A program made the translations under genes and the position numbers. DNA of 64,000 nucleotides from the NCBI RefSeq assembly GCF_025398155.2, contig NZ_CP104562.2, positions 2,232,001-2,296,000 of the forward strand, read 5' to 3'. This document shows, piece by piece, positions 18,330-25,777 of the stretch. This DNA is from Roseateles amylovorans (GTDB lineage: Bacteria > Pseudomonadota > Gammaproteobacteria > Burkholderiales > Burkholderiaceae_C). The notes under the pieces are model-generated. The model saw only the letters and a program-made list of their open reading frames with translations. It ran no database searches and was not told the DNA's origin. The first letter of the stretch is position 1. Each line of letters opens with the position of its first letter.

Positions 18330-21308
18330 TCACCAGCCGGCGTTACCCGTACCGCGGACGAAGAAGCTGTTCGGCGCGGTGCCTTGTTTCAAGCCGCCGA
18401 GGGCCGGATTGGTGACCACCACGCCGTCAAAATTCACCGCGCCTCGACCGCCGTTGTCGGTCACCTCAATGCCGTACTTGCCGGGATTGGTGATGCGGAT
18501 GTTCCTCAGCGTCACGTTGCGGAACTTCGCGTTGTCGGCATCACGCAGCAGGTCCGGATGGAATTTCTCGCCGGGCGACACAAAGGGCGTGCCGAAGCCG
18601 CGGAATTCGATGCCCGAGTAGGTCGGGTCGATGATGTCCAGGTTCTCCACCAGGACGTCGTTCACATCGCCTTCGCGCAGGTAGAACTTCAGCGCGCCGT
18701 GCTGCCACGGATTGGCCGTGCCCTCAAGGAACATCGGGCCGCCCGCACGAATCAGCGAGATGTTGCTGAAGATGGTGGTCGATGGCCCGAACGGGTAGGG
18801 GCTGAACTCGTTATCGATCAGGATGCCTGGGTAGGTGAGCACGTCCTCGCAGACGCTGTCCTTGAACACGTTGTTCGCACCCCCGTAGGCCGCGAAACAG
18901 TTGGCGCGCCACGGCATCTGCACCGTGTTGTTGCGGAAGACGTTGTTCATCACCTGGCCCTGGTCGGGTGCGTTCCTGCCGGCCGGCGCGATGAAGTTGT
19001 CGCCCATCTGGTAGGTCTTCTCCTTCACCCAGTCGGTCCACTTGATCGACCACACCACCAGCGCGTCGTCGCCGGTGTTGCGCAGGTGGCAGTTCTCAAC
19101 CAGCGAGTTGGACGTGCCGTTGTCGAAGTTGATGCCGTCCGCATAGATGTTCCGGATCCGGCAGTTGCGGATGGTCAGGTTCTGCGTCGGCTGGGTCTGG
19201 TTCGGCGGATCGTTGCCCACCCAGATCGCGCCGACCACGTGTTCGATCCAGACGTTCTCGATCAGGCTGTTGGTGCCCATCGGGCCGGCGAAAGCCTTCT
19301 GCACACCTTCGGCTTCCTCGGCGCGGGCCTTGGATTCGCCCAGGATCGAGAAGTCGCCGAACACGCATCGGGCGCTCGCGCCGTAGCAGAAGAACAGCGC
19401 TTTCGGGCCCCGCAGATTGGTGTGCCACATGCCCGCGCCGCGCACCTCGATGCCGGGATTGTCCAGACCGATGTTGCCGCCGTCGATCTTCTGCAACAGG
19501 TAGTCGCCCGGCGGGAACCACAGCTTGCTGGTCGAGCGCATGGCGCGCAGCAGGTCGTTGGCGTGGTCCTTGCCATCGTTGGGCTGGATGCCGAAGGCGG
19601 TCACCGAGGTGAAGCCTGCCGGCATCGTCAGCGCCTTGGGCACCGGTTCGATGTCCACCAGGTCGATGACATAGAAGCCGGCCGTGTCCTGCGCGTCGCG
19701 ACGCAGCATGACGGTCGCGCCGGCAGGGATGTTGTCCGGCAGCAGCGTGCGCACGTCGTCGAAGAAGGTGTGCGGCTGGGCCGCCGGCTTGTCGACGATC
19801 GGATCGCCGATCAGCCCGCCTTGGTAGGACCAGCTGTAGCGTGAGGTCAGGGGCAGCGACTTCACGCGAATGCCGTTGACGTACAAGCCCAGCGTGGCAT
19901 CGATGCCGCCGCCGTTCGGCGCGTCAGGAATCGAATAGCGCACCACCACGCCATTGCCGGCCTGGGTGGTCTTGAAGGAGACATAGTCGCCGGTCTTGTT
20001 CAGGCGCACCGCCTTGCGGCCGATGGCTTCGGATTCGATATGGTTGGCGTCCCACTTCTGGCGGCTTGGGCCCAGGATCTGCGCGTTGGTCTGGCCGTCC
20101 TCCGCCTGATATTCCACCCACGGCACGGCGGCACCACGGGCGGGGGCCGGAGCCGGAGAAGGCCCCGGCGCCGGTGAGGGCGCGGGAGCGGGTGATGGTG
20201 GAGGAGCCGGTGACGGCGCTGGAGCCGGTGATGGTGCTGGAGCCGGTGATGGTGCGGGGGCCGGTGATGGAGCCGGCGCTGGTGACGGTGCGGGAGCCGG
20301 TGCAGGTGCAGGTGCTGGGCTCGGAGCGGGCGAGGGCGCGGCGGCGATCAGCGTCCACTTCTCCGTGTCGCCGCCGTTGCAGCTCCACTGTCCGATGTGG
20401 CCGCCTTCGGCCTTGCTGAAGTTGCCGACGTCCAGGCACTTGTTGCTGTGCTTGAAGCGGACGTTCACCAAGCCGCCGCCCAGGTTGTCCAGCGAGAAGC
20501 GCTGGTGGTCGCCGCCGACGAACTGCCATTGGCGCACGTTGGCGCCGTCGGCGGTCGAGACGCCGTCCACTTCCACCGCCTTGCCGCTGTAGACGTTCAC
20601 GAGGCGGTAGAAGCCTTCGGCGTCACGCACCAGGTCGAACAGCCGGCCCGCCGAGTTGTTGCAGCTCATCTGGACGATGTCGGCGCCACTGATCGTTGAT
20701 GGGCCGGCCACCGCGAGGCACAGGCCACTGAAATTGGAGCGCAGGGCGTAACGGGGGCTGGGGGCTGGCGCGGGAGCCGGAGCCGGAGCGGGCGCCCCGG
20801 CCACCGGCACGAAGATCCACTTCTCCGTCTCGCCGCCGTTGCATTCCCACTGGCCGATGCCGCCGCCAGCCGAGCGGCTGGCGTTGCCGACGTCCATGCA
20901 CTTGTTGCTGTGCTTGAAGCGGACGTAGAACTTGCCGCTGCCCAGGTCCTGCGCCGTGAAGCGCTGGTTGTCGCCGTTCAGCCAGGTCCACTGGTGAAGG
21001 TTGGCGCCGTTGGCCGTGGAGATGTCCTGCACGTCCACGACCTTGCCGCTGTTGACATTCACCAGCCGGTAGAAGCCCTGGCTGTCGCGTTGCAGATCGA
21101 ACTGGCGGGCGGCCGCGTTGTCGCAGCTCCATTGGACGATGTTGGCGCCTTCTGCGTTCGAGTTGTTGTCCACCGACAGGCAGAGGCTGCTGAATGAAGA
21201 GCGCACCGTGTAGCGGCCGGCAGCCAGTTCGGCGGCATGGCCGAGCGGCGTGAATCCGGCGCCTGCAATCAGGGCCAGACAGAGCGGTGTGTAGCGAAAC
21301 GGGCGCAT
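18330..21308 (-). CDS. Secreted GH87-type alpha-1,3-glucanase (mycodextranase) with two ricin-type lectin domains
   Basis: A 992-residue protein from the ATG at 21308, which has an AGGAGG site 9 bases upstream; the frame is open further up but unlikely to be used. Order: signal peptide (1-26); ricin B-type lectin module (about 29-168); Pro/Ala linker; second lectin module (about 185-318) with the same SNKC-DVGN and IGQW-CNGG-TEKW pattern; a long SPAPAP linker (about 322-390); a carbohydrate-binding-like beta domain (395-560); and a right-handed beta-helix (580-992). In the helix, ADGINFDNG (Asp724) and NTGDDALVVW (Asp747, Asp748) have the Asp-22 residues-Asp-Asp spacing I recall for GH87 catalytic residues. 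It probably degrades fungal or bacterial alpha-1,3-glucan outside the cell. An IS3 remnant abuts its 3' end. Confidence 0.78.
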   Translation of the reverse strand: MRPFRYTPLCLALIAGAGFTPLGHAAELAAGRYTVRSSFSSLCLSVDNNSNAEGANIVQWSCDNAAARQFDLQRDSQGFYRLVNVNSGKVVDVQDISTANGANLHQWTWLNGDNQRFTAQDLGSGKFYVRFKHSNKCMDVGNASRSAGGGIGQWECNGGETEKWIFVPVAGAPAPAPAPAPAPSPRYALRSNFSGLCLAVAGPSTISGADIVQMSCNNSAGRLFDLVRDAEGFYRLVNVYSGKAVEVDGVSTADGANVRQWQFVGGDHQRFSLDNLGGGLVNVRFKHSNKCLDVGNFSKAEGGHIGQWSCNGGDTEKWTLIAAAPSPAPSPAPAPAPAPAPSPAPAPSPAPAPSPAPAPSPAPAPSPAPPPSPAPAPSPAPGPSPAPAPARGAAVPWVEYQAEDGQTNAQILGPSRQKWDANHIESEAIGRKAVRLNKTGDYVSFKTTQAGNGVVVRYSIPDAPNGGGIDATLGLYVNGIRVKSLPLTSRYSWSYQGGLIGDPIVDKPAAQPHTFFDDVRTLLPDNIPAGATVMLRRDAQDTAGFYVIDLVDIEPVPKALTMPAGFTSVTAFGIQPNDGKDHANDLLRAMRSTSKLWFPPGDYLLQKIDGGNIGLDNPGIEVRGAGMWHTNLRGPKALFFCYGASARCVFGDFSILGESKARAEEAEGVQKAFAGPMGTNSLIENVWIEHVVGAIWVGNDPPNQTQPTQNLTIRNCRIRNIYADGINFDNGTSNSLVENCHLRNTGDDALVVWSIKWTDWVKEKTYQMGDNFIAPAGRNAPDQGQVMNNVFRNNTVQMPWRANCFAAYGGANNVFKDSVCEDVLTYPGILIDNEFSPYPFGPSTTIFSNISLIRAGGPMFLEGTANPWQHGALKFYLREGDVNDVLVENLDIIDPTYSGIEFRGFGTPFVSPGEKFHPDLLRDADNAKFRNVTLRNIRITNPGKYGIEVTDNGGRGAVNFDGVVVTNPALGGLKQGTAPNSFFVRGTGNAGW
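20139..20343. repeat. Tandem repeat coding for the SPAPAP linker
   Basis: Degenerate 18-base units of the type GGAGCCGGTGATGGTGCT repeat about ten times and encode Ser-Pro-Ala-Pro-Ala-Pro in the glucanase gene. All units are in frame, so changes in copy number would change linker length without breaking the gene. Confidence 0.85.
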
Positions 21309-21491
21309 GGGGGCCTTTCCTCCTGGAGGGCTCCGAGCGGGGCGCTTGGGACAGGCCGACGCTGAAGTGCGGGCGATGTTAGTCACCCGACCTGGGTTTG
21401 CATGGGCCCCGTATCAGCCGGTTTCAAGACTTGCCTGGATCGGCATGGGTGGGGCTGCGGTAACGGGACCTGTCGGCAAGCCGTCGCGCGA

Positions 21492-21516
21492 TTCGCATGG
21501 CCACTCAGCCCTTCGT
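21492..21516 (+). promoter_or_regulatory. PIP-box-like element (TTCGC-N15-TTCGT)
   Basis: TTCGC at 21492-21496 and TTCGT at 21512-21516 are separated by exactly 15 bases. This fits the TTCGB-N15-TTCGB plant-inducible-promoter motif recognised by HrpX/HrpB-type activators of type III secretion genes in Xanthomonas and Ralstonia. A -10-like CATCAT (YANNNT pattern) follows at 21551, 34 bases away; the usual distance is 30-32. If functional, translation would start at 21608 or later. A chance match in a window of this size is possible. Confidence 0.35.
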
Positions 21517-22426
21517 TCCCAAGGCCCAGAGCTGCAACGCGCATTGCGACCATCATTCAATGCCCATCAGCCCAACCTCCAGCGCCAGCGGCCATGTTCA
21601 CACCGCGATGTCCACGGACGGTGTGCCCGTTGCCGACAGTCCGGCCCGACCTTCGGCAGAGCGGGCACAACCCGCCCTCAACCCCCATGGCTTGGCCACA
21701 CGGGTGTCCCCACGATCGAGCTCGACGGCCGGCCGCGTCAGCCTGCCGGCGGTGTCGTCAAGGGCGACTGGTCAGGGTGGCCACACTCAGTGGAACCTGC
21801 GGGATTCCGCGACGTTCTCCCACGGCATCAAGGAAGACGCCAGCAAGGTGGCCGCCTTTGGCGCGGCGGCCCAACAAGGGAATGCGGAATCGCTGAAGTT
21901 CGTCGCGGAAAACGTCAATCCCAATCTCCTTTCCGGGATGTTGCGGAATGCGTTCGGGGCGGCGACGGGGTCCGGGCCGGCGGCGCTGAAACAGAATTGC
22001 GTGTATTGCTCGAAGGCGGCCGATCAGAACCTCGAGGCGCTCTCATCGGGCGCGCCGACCCAGTTCTGGGTCGCCAGTGAGACGTCCGCCGGCAACCTGC
22101 CGCCCCAAGGCAAGGATCCGAGGTCGGTCACCAAGGACGCCAGCATGGAGGACCTGATCAAGCAGGAAATCGCGCCCGGTCGGCGCGGCATCATCAGCGT
22201 GCCTCAGCGCGGGACCGCGGTAGCCAATCACGCGATGAACGTCGTGCGTGCCGAGGATGGCGGGATTCATGTCATCGACGGCCAGAACAGCAAGCTCTAT
22301 GACCTTTCCAGTCAGATTGATCAGCAGGCGTTCCAAGTCAAGTTCGGCCACAACGGCGGGCCTTGCCTGGCGCGGTTCTTCGACACCGGAAAGGCGCCCA
22401 ATCTCACGGCCACCTCTGACCGGTAG
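21497..22426 (+). CDS. Probable secreted papain-fold toxin/effector (Tox-PL, glutamine deamidase-like)
   Basis: A 309-residue frame; alternative ATG starts at 21560 and 21608 are equally plausible because none has a clear ribosome site. The first 95 residues are Ser/Pro/Thr-rich and disordered with no Sec signal, as in type III effectors. The C-terminal 140 residues match the papain-like toxin (Tox-PL) pattern: QNCVYCSKAAD with Cys168, VANHAMNVV with His245, and HVIDGQ with Asp261 and Gln263. The spacing is compatible with a Cys-His-Asp triad. Family members such as the Shigella effector OspI deamidate a Gln of a host protein. The target, secretion route and any immunity gene are unknown. It is divergent from the glucanase gene. 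Confidence 0.65.
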   Translation: MATQPFVPKAQSCNAHCDHHSMPISPTSSASGHVHTAMSTDGVPVADSPARPSAERAQPALNPHGLATRVSPRSSSTAGRVSLPAVSSRATGQGGHTQWNLRDSATFSHGIKEDASKVAAFGAAAQQGNAESLKFVAENVNPNLLSGMLRNAFGAATGSGPAALKQNCVYCSKAADQNLEALSSGAPTQFWVASETSAGNLPPQGKDPRSVTKDASMEDLIKQEIAPGRRGIISVPQRGTAVANHAMNVVRAEDGGIHVIDGQNSKLYDLSSQIDQQAFQVKFGHNGGPCLARFFDTGKAPNLTATSDR

Positions 22427-22486
22427 CTTGGCCAGCGCACCGGTGTCGAGTCCGCGCTCACGGCAGAGCTGACTATCATCGCCGCC

Positions 22487-23116
22487 ATGCTGACGCTCGC
22501 CCAAACCTTCGCCTTCCTGATCGCCGCCGTGCTCCTGACCCTGTCGCCGGGGCCGGACAACCTGATGGTGCTCAGCATGGGTATGTCCAGGGGGCGGCGC
22601 CAGGGCATCGCTTTCGGCCTGGGTTGTGCGCTGGGCTGTCTCAGCCACACCGTGCTGGCGGTGATCGGCGTGAGCGCGCTGGTGGCCGCCTCACCGGTGG
22701 CCTTTACCGCGCTCAAATGGGCGGGCGGCCTCTATCTGCTGTGGCTGGGCGTCCAAGCGTTGCGCAGCAGCGGCGCGGCGCGGGTGCAGAGCGGTGGGCC
22801 GGCCAGCGAGCAGCCGCTGCTCAAGCTGTTCGCCAAGGGCATGGTCGCCAATGCGATCAATCCGAAAGTGGTGCTGTTCTTCCTGTCGTTCCTGCCGCAG
22901 TTCGTCGTGCCGGCGCAAGGTCCGGTGGCGCTTCAATTGGGCTTGCTGGGACTGCTGTTCACCGCACAGGCCGCAGTGCTGTTCGGGCTGCTGGGCTACT
23001 TCGCGGGGTCGATCGGCGCATGGATGAATCGCACCCCAGGCGCCGGACGCTGGCTGGATCGGATCGCCGGGCTGGTGTTCGTGGGGCTGGGGCTGCGGCT
23101 GATCACCTCACGGTGA
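22487..23116 (+). CDS. LysE/RhtB-family amino-acid exporter
   Basis: A 209-residue inner-membrane protein with six hydrophobic segments. The family signature lies at the start (LLTLSPGPDNLMVLSMGMSRGRRQG) and a second conserved segment at KGMVANAINPKVVLFFLSFLPQF. It exports amino acids or homoserine-lactone-like compounds; the substrate is not predictable. The start is 60 bases after the effector gene on the same strand. A TATCAT at about 22471 may be a -10 element of its own promoter. Confidence 0.9.
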   Translation: MLTLAQTFAFLIAAVLLTLSPGPDNLMVLSMGMSRGRRQGIAFGLGCALGCLSHTVLAVIGVSALVAASPVAFTALKWAGGLYLLWLGVQALRSSGAARVQSGGPASEQPLLKLFAKGMVANAINPKVVLFFLSFLPQFVVPAQGPVALQLGLLGLLFTAQAAVLFGLLGYFAGSIGAWMNRTPGAGRWLDRIAGLVFVGLGLRLITSR

Positions 23117-23277
23117 ACAACACGGCGTCGATCCACGACGCGCCATGGCGGGGCCAGCCGGCCCGAACCATCGGCCCTTGCAAGGGCCGCGCACGGCGGG
23201 ACCGGGTGGGCGCGCGACGCACAGCGGAGTCACGGTGGCAGGCTTTTGGCGCCGATTTGCCGCCGTTTTGACGTCGA

Positions 23278-23363
23278 CAGGCGATCGACGCCGGCAGAAT
23301 CGCCTGCTTTACTGCCCCCTTCTTGCATCGACGTCGCTCGATGCATTCGACATTTCAGGAGGA
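23278..23363 (+). promoter_or_regulatory. Structured leader in front of nhaA
   Basis: Two perfect 8-base-pair hairpins lie just upstream of the ribosome site: CAGGCGAT/ATCGCCTG (23278-23306, 13-base loop) and TGCATCGA/TCGATGCA (23324-23345, 6-base loop). The AGGAGG site follows at 23357. This could be an RNA element that controls nhaA translation. I cannot assign it to a known riboswitch class. Confidence 0.35.
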
Positions 23364-23371
23364 CCCATTCC

Positions 23372-24538
23372 TTGACGCCAGGGCTTAAACGTTTCTTCGC
23401 CAGCGAATCCGCCGGCGGCATCGTGCTTGCGATCGCCGCGTTGGCCGCGCTGATCATCAGCAATTCGGATTGGGCAGGCACCTACCACGCATTCACCCAG
23501 ATTCCCGGCGAGGTCCGGATCGGCGGCGATTGGCTGGTGCTGGCCAAACCGCTGATCGTCTGGGTCAACGACCTGTGGATGGCGGTGTTCTTCTTCCTGG
23601 TCGGGCTGGAGATCAAACGCGAGTTCGTCAGCGGCGAGCTGGCGCAGCGCTCCCAGGCGGTGTTGCCGGCGATCGCGGCCTTGGGCGGCATGGCGGTGCC
23701 GGCGCTGATCTATGCGGCGATCAACTGGGGCGACCCGGCCGGTCTGCGCGGTTGGGCGATCCCGGCGGCCACCGACATCGCCTTCGCCATCGGCATCGTC
23801 ATGCTGCTGGGCAGCCGGGTGCCGACCTCGCTGAAGGTGTTCCTGACCGCGGTGGCGATCATCGACGACCTGGGGGCGATCGTCGTGATCGCCCTGTTCT
23901 ACACCCACCACCTCTCACCGGTGATGCTGGGCGTGGCGGCGGTCTGCCTGCTGGTGCTGTTCGGGCTGAATCGGGCACGGGTGATGCGCACCGATGTCTA
24001 CATCATCGTCGGCCTGGTGCTGTGGACCTGCGTGCTGAAGTCGGGCGTGCACGCGACCTTGGCGGGTGTGGCCACTGCGCTGTTCATCCCGTCCGACGAC
24101 GGCCGCGGCCATTCGCCCGCCGAGGCGCTGGAGCACGGTCTGCACCCGTGGGTGGCCTTCCTGGTGCTGCCGATGTTCGCCTTTGCCAATGCGGGTGTCT
24201 CGCTACGGGGCCTGGATCCGGCGGATCTGCTGCATCCGGTGTCCCTGGGCATCGCGTTGGGCCTGCTGCTGGGCAAGGCGGTGGGCGTGTTCGGCAGTTC
24301 GTGGCTGATGATCCGGCTGGGTCTGGCCAACAAGCCCAGCGGCGCGAACTGGGTGCAGTTCTTCGGCGTCTGCGTGCTGTGCGGCATCGGCTTCACCATG
24401 AGCCTGTTCATCGGCGGCCTGGCCTTCACCGGGCTGGGGGCGGACTATGAGACCCGGGTCAAGCTTGGCGTGTTGGGCGGGTCGATCCTGTCGGGCGTCA
24501 TCGGCACCTTGATCCTGATGCGCAAGTCGGGGCGCTGA
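23372..24538 (+). CDS. nhaA: Na+/H+ antiporter NhaA
   Basis: A 388-residue protein, the same length as E. coli NhaA, when read from the TTG at 23372. That codon has an AGGAGG ribosome site 9 bases upstream, whereas the open frame that extends to 23246 has none. Twelve hydrophobic segments are visible. Hallmarks are SAGGIVLAIAALAALI, FFFLVGLEIKREFVSGEL, AIPAATDIAFAIGI and the ion-binding Asp pair in AIIDDLGAIVVIALFYT. It exchanges internal Na+ for external protons for pH and sodium homeostasis. It is transcribed alone after a structured leader. Confidence 0.95.
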   Translation: MTPGLKRFFASESAGGIVLAIAALAALIISNSDWAGTYHAFTQIPGEVRIGGDWLVLAKPLIVWVNDLWMAVFFFLVGLEIKREFVSGELAQRSQAVLPAIAALGGMAVPALIYAAINWGDPAGLRGWAIPAATDIAFAIGIVMLLGSRVPTSLKVFLTAVAIIDDLGAIVVIALFYTHHLSPVMLGVAAVCLLVLFGLNRARVMRTDVYIIVGLVLWTCVLKSGVHATLAGVATALFIPSDDGRGHSPAEALEHGLHPWVAFLVLPMFAFANAGVSLRGLDPADLLHPVSLGIALGLLLGKAVGVFGSSWLMIRLGLANKPSGANWVQFFGVCVLCGIGFTMSLFIGGLAFTGLGADYETRVKLGVLGGSILSGVIGTLILMRKSGR

Positions 24539-24549
24539 GCCTCGTTGAC

Positions 24550-24579
24550 GGCCGCCACCCGGAGCCCCCGGTGGCGGCC
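24550..24579 (+). terminator. Hairpin downstream of nhaA
   Basis: A GC-rich stem GGCCGCCACC(C)GG/CCGGTGGCGGCC with one bulged C starts 12 bases after the nhaA stop. No T-run follows, so it may be a transcript-end stabiliser rather than a full terminator. Confidence 0.5.
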
Positions 24580-24712
24580 CACTGGCGACCTCACTGGCAG
24601 CCTCACTGGCCGCTGCGGTTGCGCCGGGTGGATGCGCTGCAGCCCGCTTTGGCACCTCCGGTATCCGGTTTGGGCCTGTAGGGCGGGCACCCGCCGCTGG
24701 GAGCGCCAAGAC

Positions 24713-24752
24713 AAAGAGCCTGTGATCCTCGCGGATCCCAGGCTCTTCTCGT
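24713..24752. terminator. Bidirectional terminator-like hairpin
   Basis: AGAGCCTGTGATCC and GGATCCCAGGCTCT pair (one mismatch) around a TCGC loop. TTCTCGTT follows on the plus strand and TTGTCTTG on the minus strand. It lies between convergent transcripts. Confidence 0.65.
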
Positions 24753-24957
24753 TGGGCAGTGGCTCGTTGGTGGCTCGTGGGTAGCTGGTTGGACGGCCGT
24801 TCGAGCCGACGGTGGGTCGCCCGTCGGGGTCCGGTCGGGTTCCGGTTGGATTGCCATCTTGCGGCAGCGTCGCCGGCGAGCCCCTGCAGGGCCGGCGGGT
24901 AACGGCGCCGTGCGCCGCCCAGGCGGGTTTCACGCCCGGGGCGGCGTCGATGCGGTG

Positions 24958-25554
24958 TCAGTGTTTGTCGTGCGAGAGCAAGCGGTCGGTGTAGGCGATC
25001 GCCAGGGCGGAGAGCAGGAAGGCGATGTGGATGATGGTCTGCCACATCAGCGTCTGCTCGCTCAGGTTCTGCACATTGATGAAGGTCTTGAGCAGGTGGA
25101 TGGACGAGATGCCGATGATCGCCGTCGCCAGTTTGACCTTGAGCACCGAGGCGTTGACATGGTCCAGCCATTCCGGCTGGTCCGGATGCCCTTCCAACTT
25201 CAGGCGTGACACGAAGGTCTCATAACCGCCGACGATCACCATGATCAGCAGGTTGGAGATCATCACCACATCGATCAGCGCCAGCACCGCCAGCATGATG
25301 ATGGTCTCGTTGAGCTTCATCACGCCGTCCTGAACCACCTCGGCCCGGTAGCCGACGCTCTTGACCAGCAGTTGCAGGGCCTCTTGGTTGCCGAAGGCCG
25401 CCTCGACCAGGTGCACCAGTTCGGTCCAGAACTGGAAGACATACACCGCCTGCGCCACGATCAGTCCCAGGTAGAGCGGCAGTTGCAGCCAGCGGCTGCC
25501 GAAGATCACGGCGGCCAGTGGGGAGTGTTTCCGGGTAATGGGGCGATCGGACAT
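24958..25554 (-). CDS. UPF0114/YqhA-family membrane protein (TIGR00645)
   Basis: A 198-residue protein from the ATG at 25554, which has an AAAGGA site; the upstream extension of the frame is not needed. Four hydrophobic segments are present: LPLYLGLIVAQAVYVFQF, IIMLAVLALIDVVMISNLLI, VKLATAIIGISSIHLL and a C-terminal one (IIHIAFLLSALAIAY). The family is widespread in bacteria and its function is unknown. It is convergent with nhaA and divergent from acs. Confidence 0.88.
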   Translation of the reverse strand: MSDRPITRKHSPLAAVIFGSRWLQLPLYLGLIVAQAVYVFQFWTELVHLVEAAFGNQEALQLLVKSVGYRAEVVQDGVMKLNETIIMLAVLALIDVVMISNLLIMVIVGGYETFVSRLKLEGHPDQPEWLDHVNASVLKVKLATAIIGISSIHLLKTFINVQNLSEQTLMWQTIIHIAFLLSALAIAYTDRLLSHDKH

Positions 25555-25777
25555 CGGGTAAATCCTTTGAGTGATAACGGGCAGGTCAACGCCCAACCAG
25601 GCGATTTTAGTGAGAGCATCGACTGCCACAGCGTCATGTGCGCGGGGCGGTCGCGTCGCGCATCTCGGGGCTGGCTTGGATGAAGGCGCTCTTCTACAAG
25701 AGTAAGGCGATCGTCAGTGTGAAACCGCAAAGTCGCGGCGCACGATTCAAGATCCCGCCAGCACCGGAGACAAAGCC

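Larger units (their letters stand above)
24539..24957. other. Intergenic between convergent genes
   Basis: About 420 bases between the ends of nhaA and the UPF0114 gene. It contains two strong hairpins (24550-24579 and 24715-24746) and G/T-rich imperfect repeats around 24790-24850. No gene is supported. Confidence 0.5.

Noticed and set aside
20139..20343. Possible CRISPR-like array
   Set aside because: The repeats are contiguous 18-base units without spacers and encode a Pro/Ala linker in frame.
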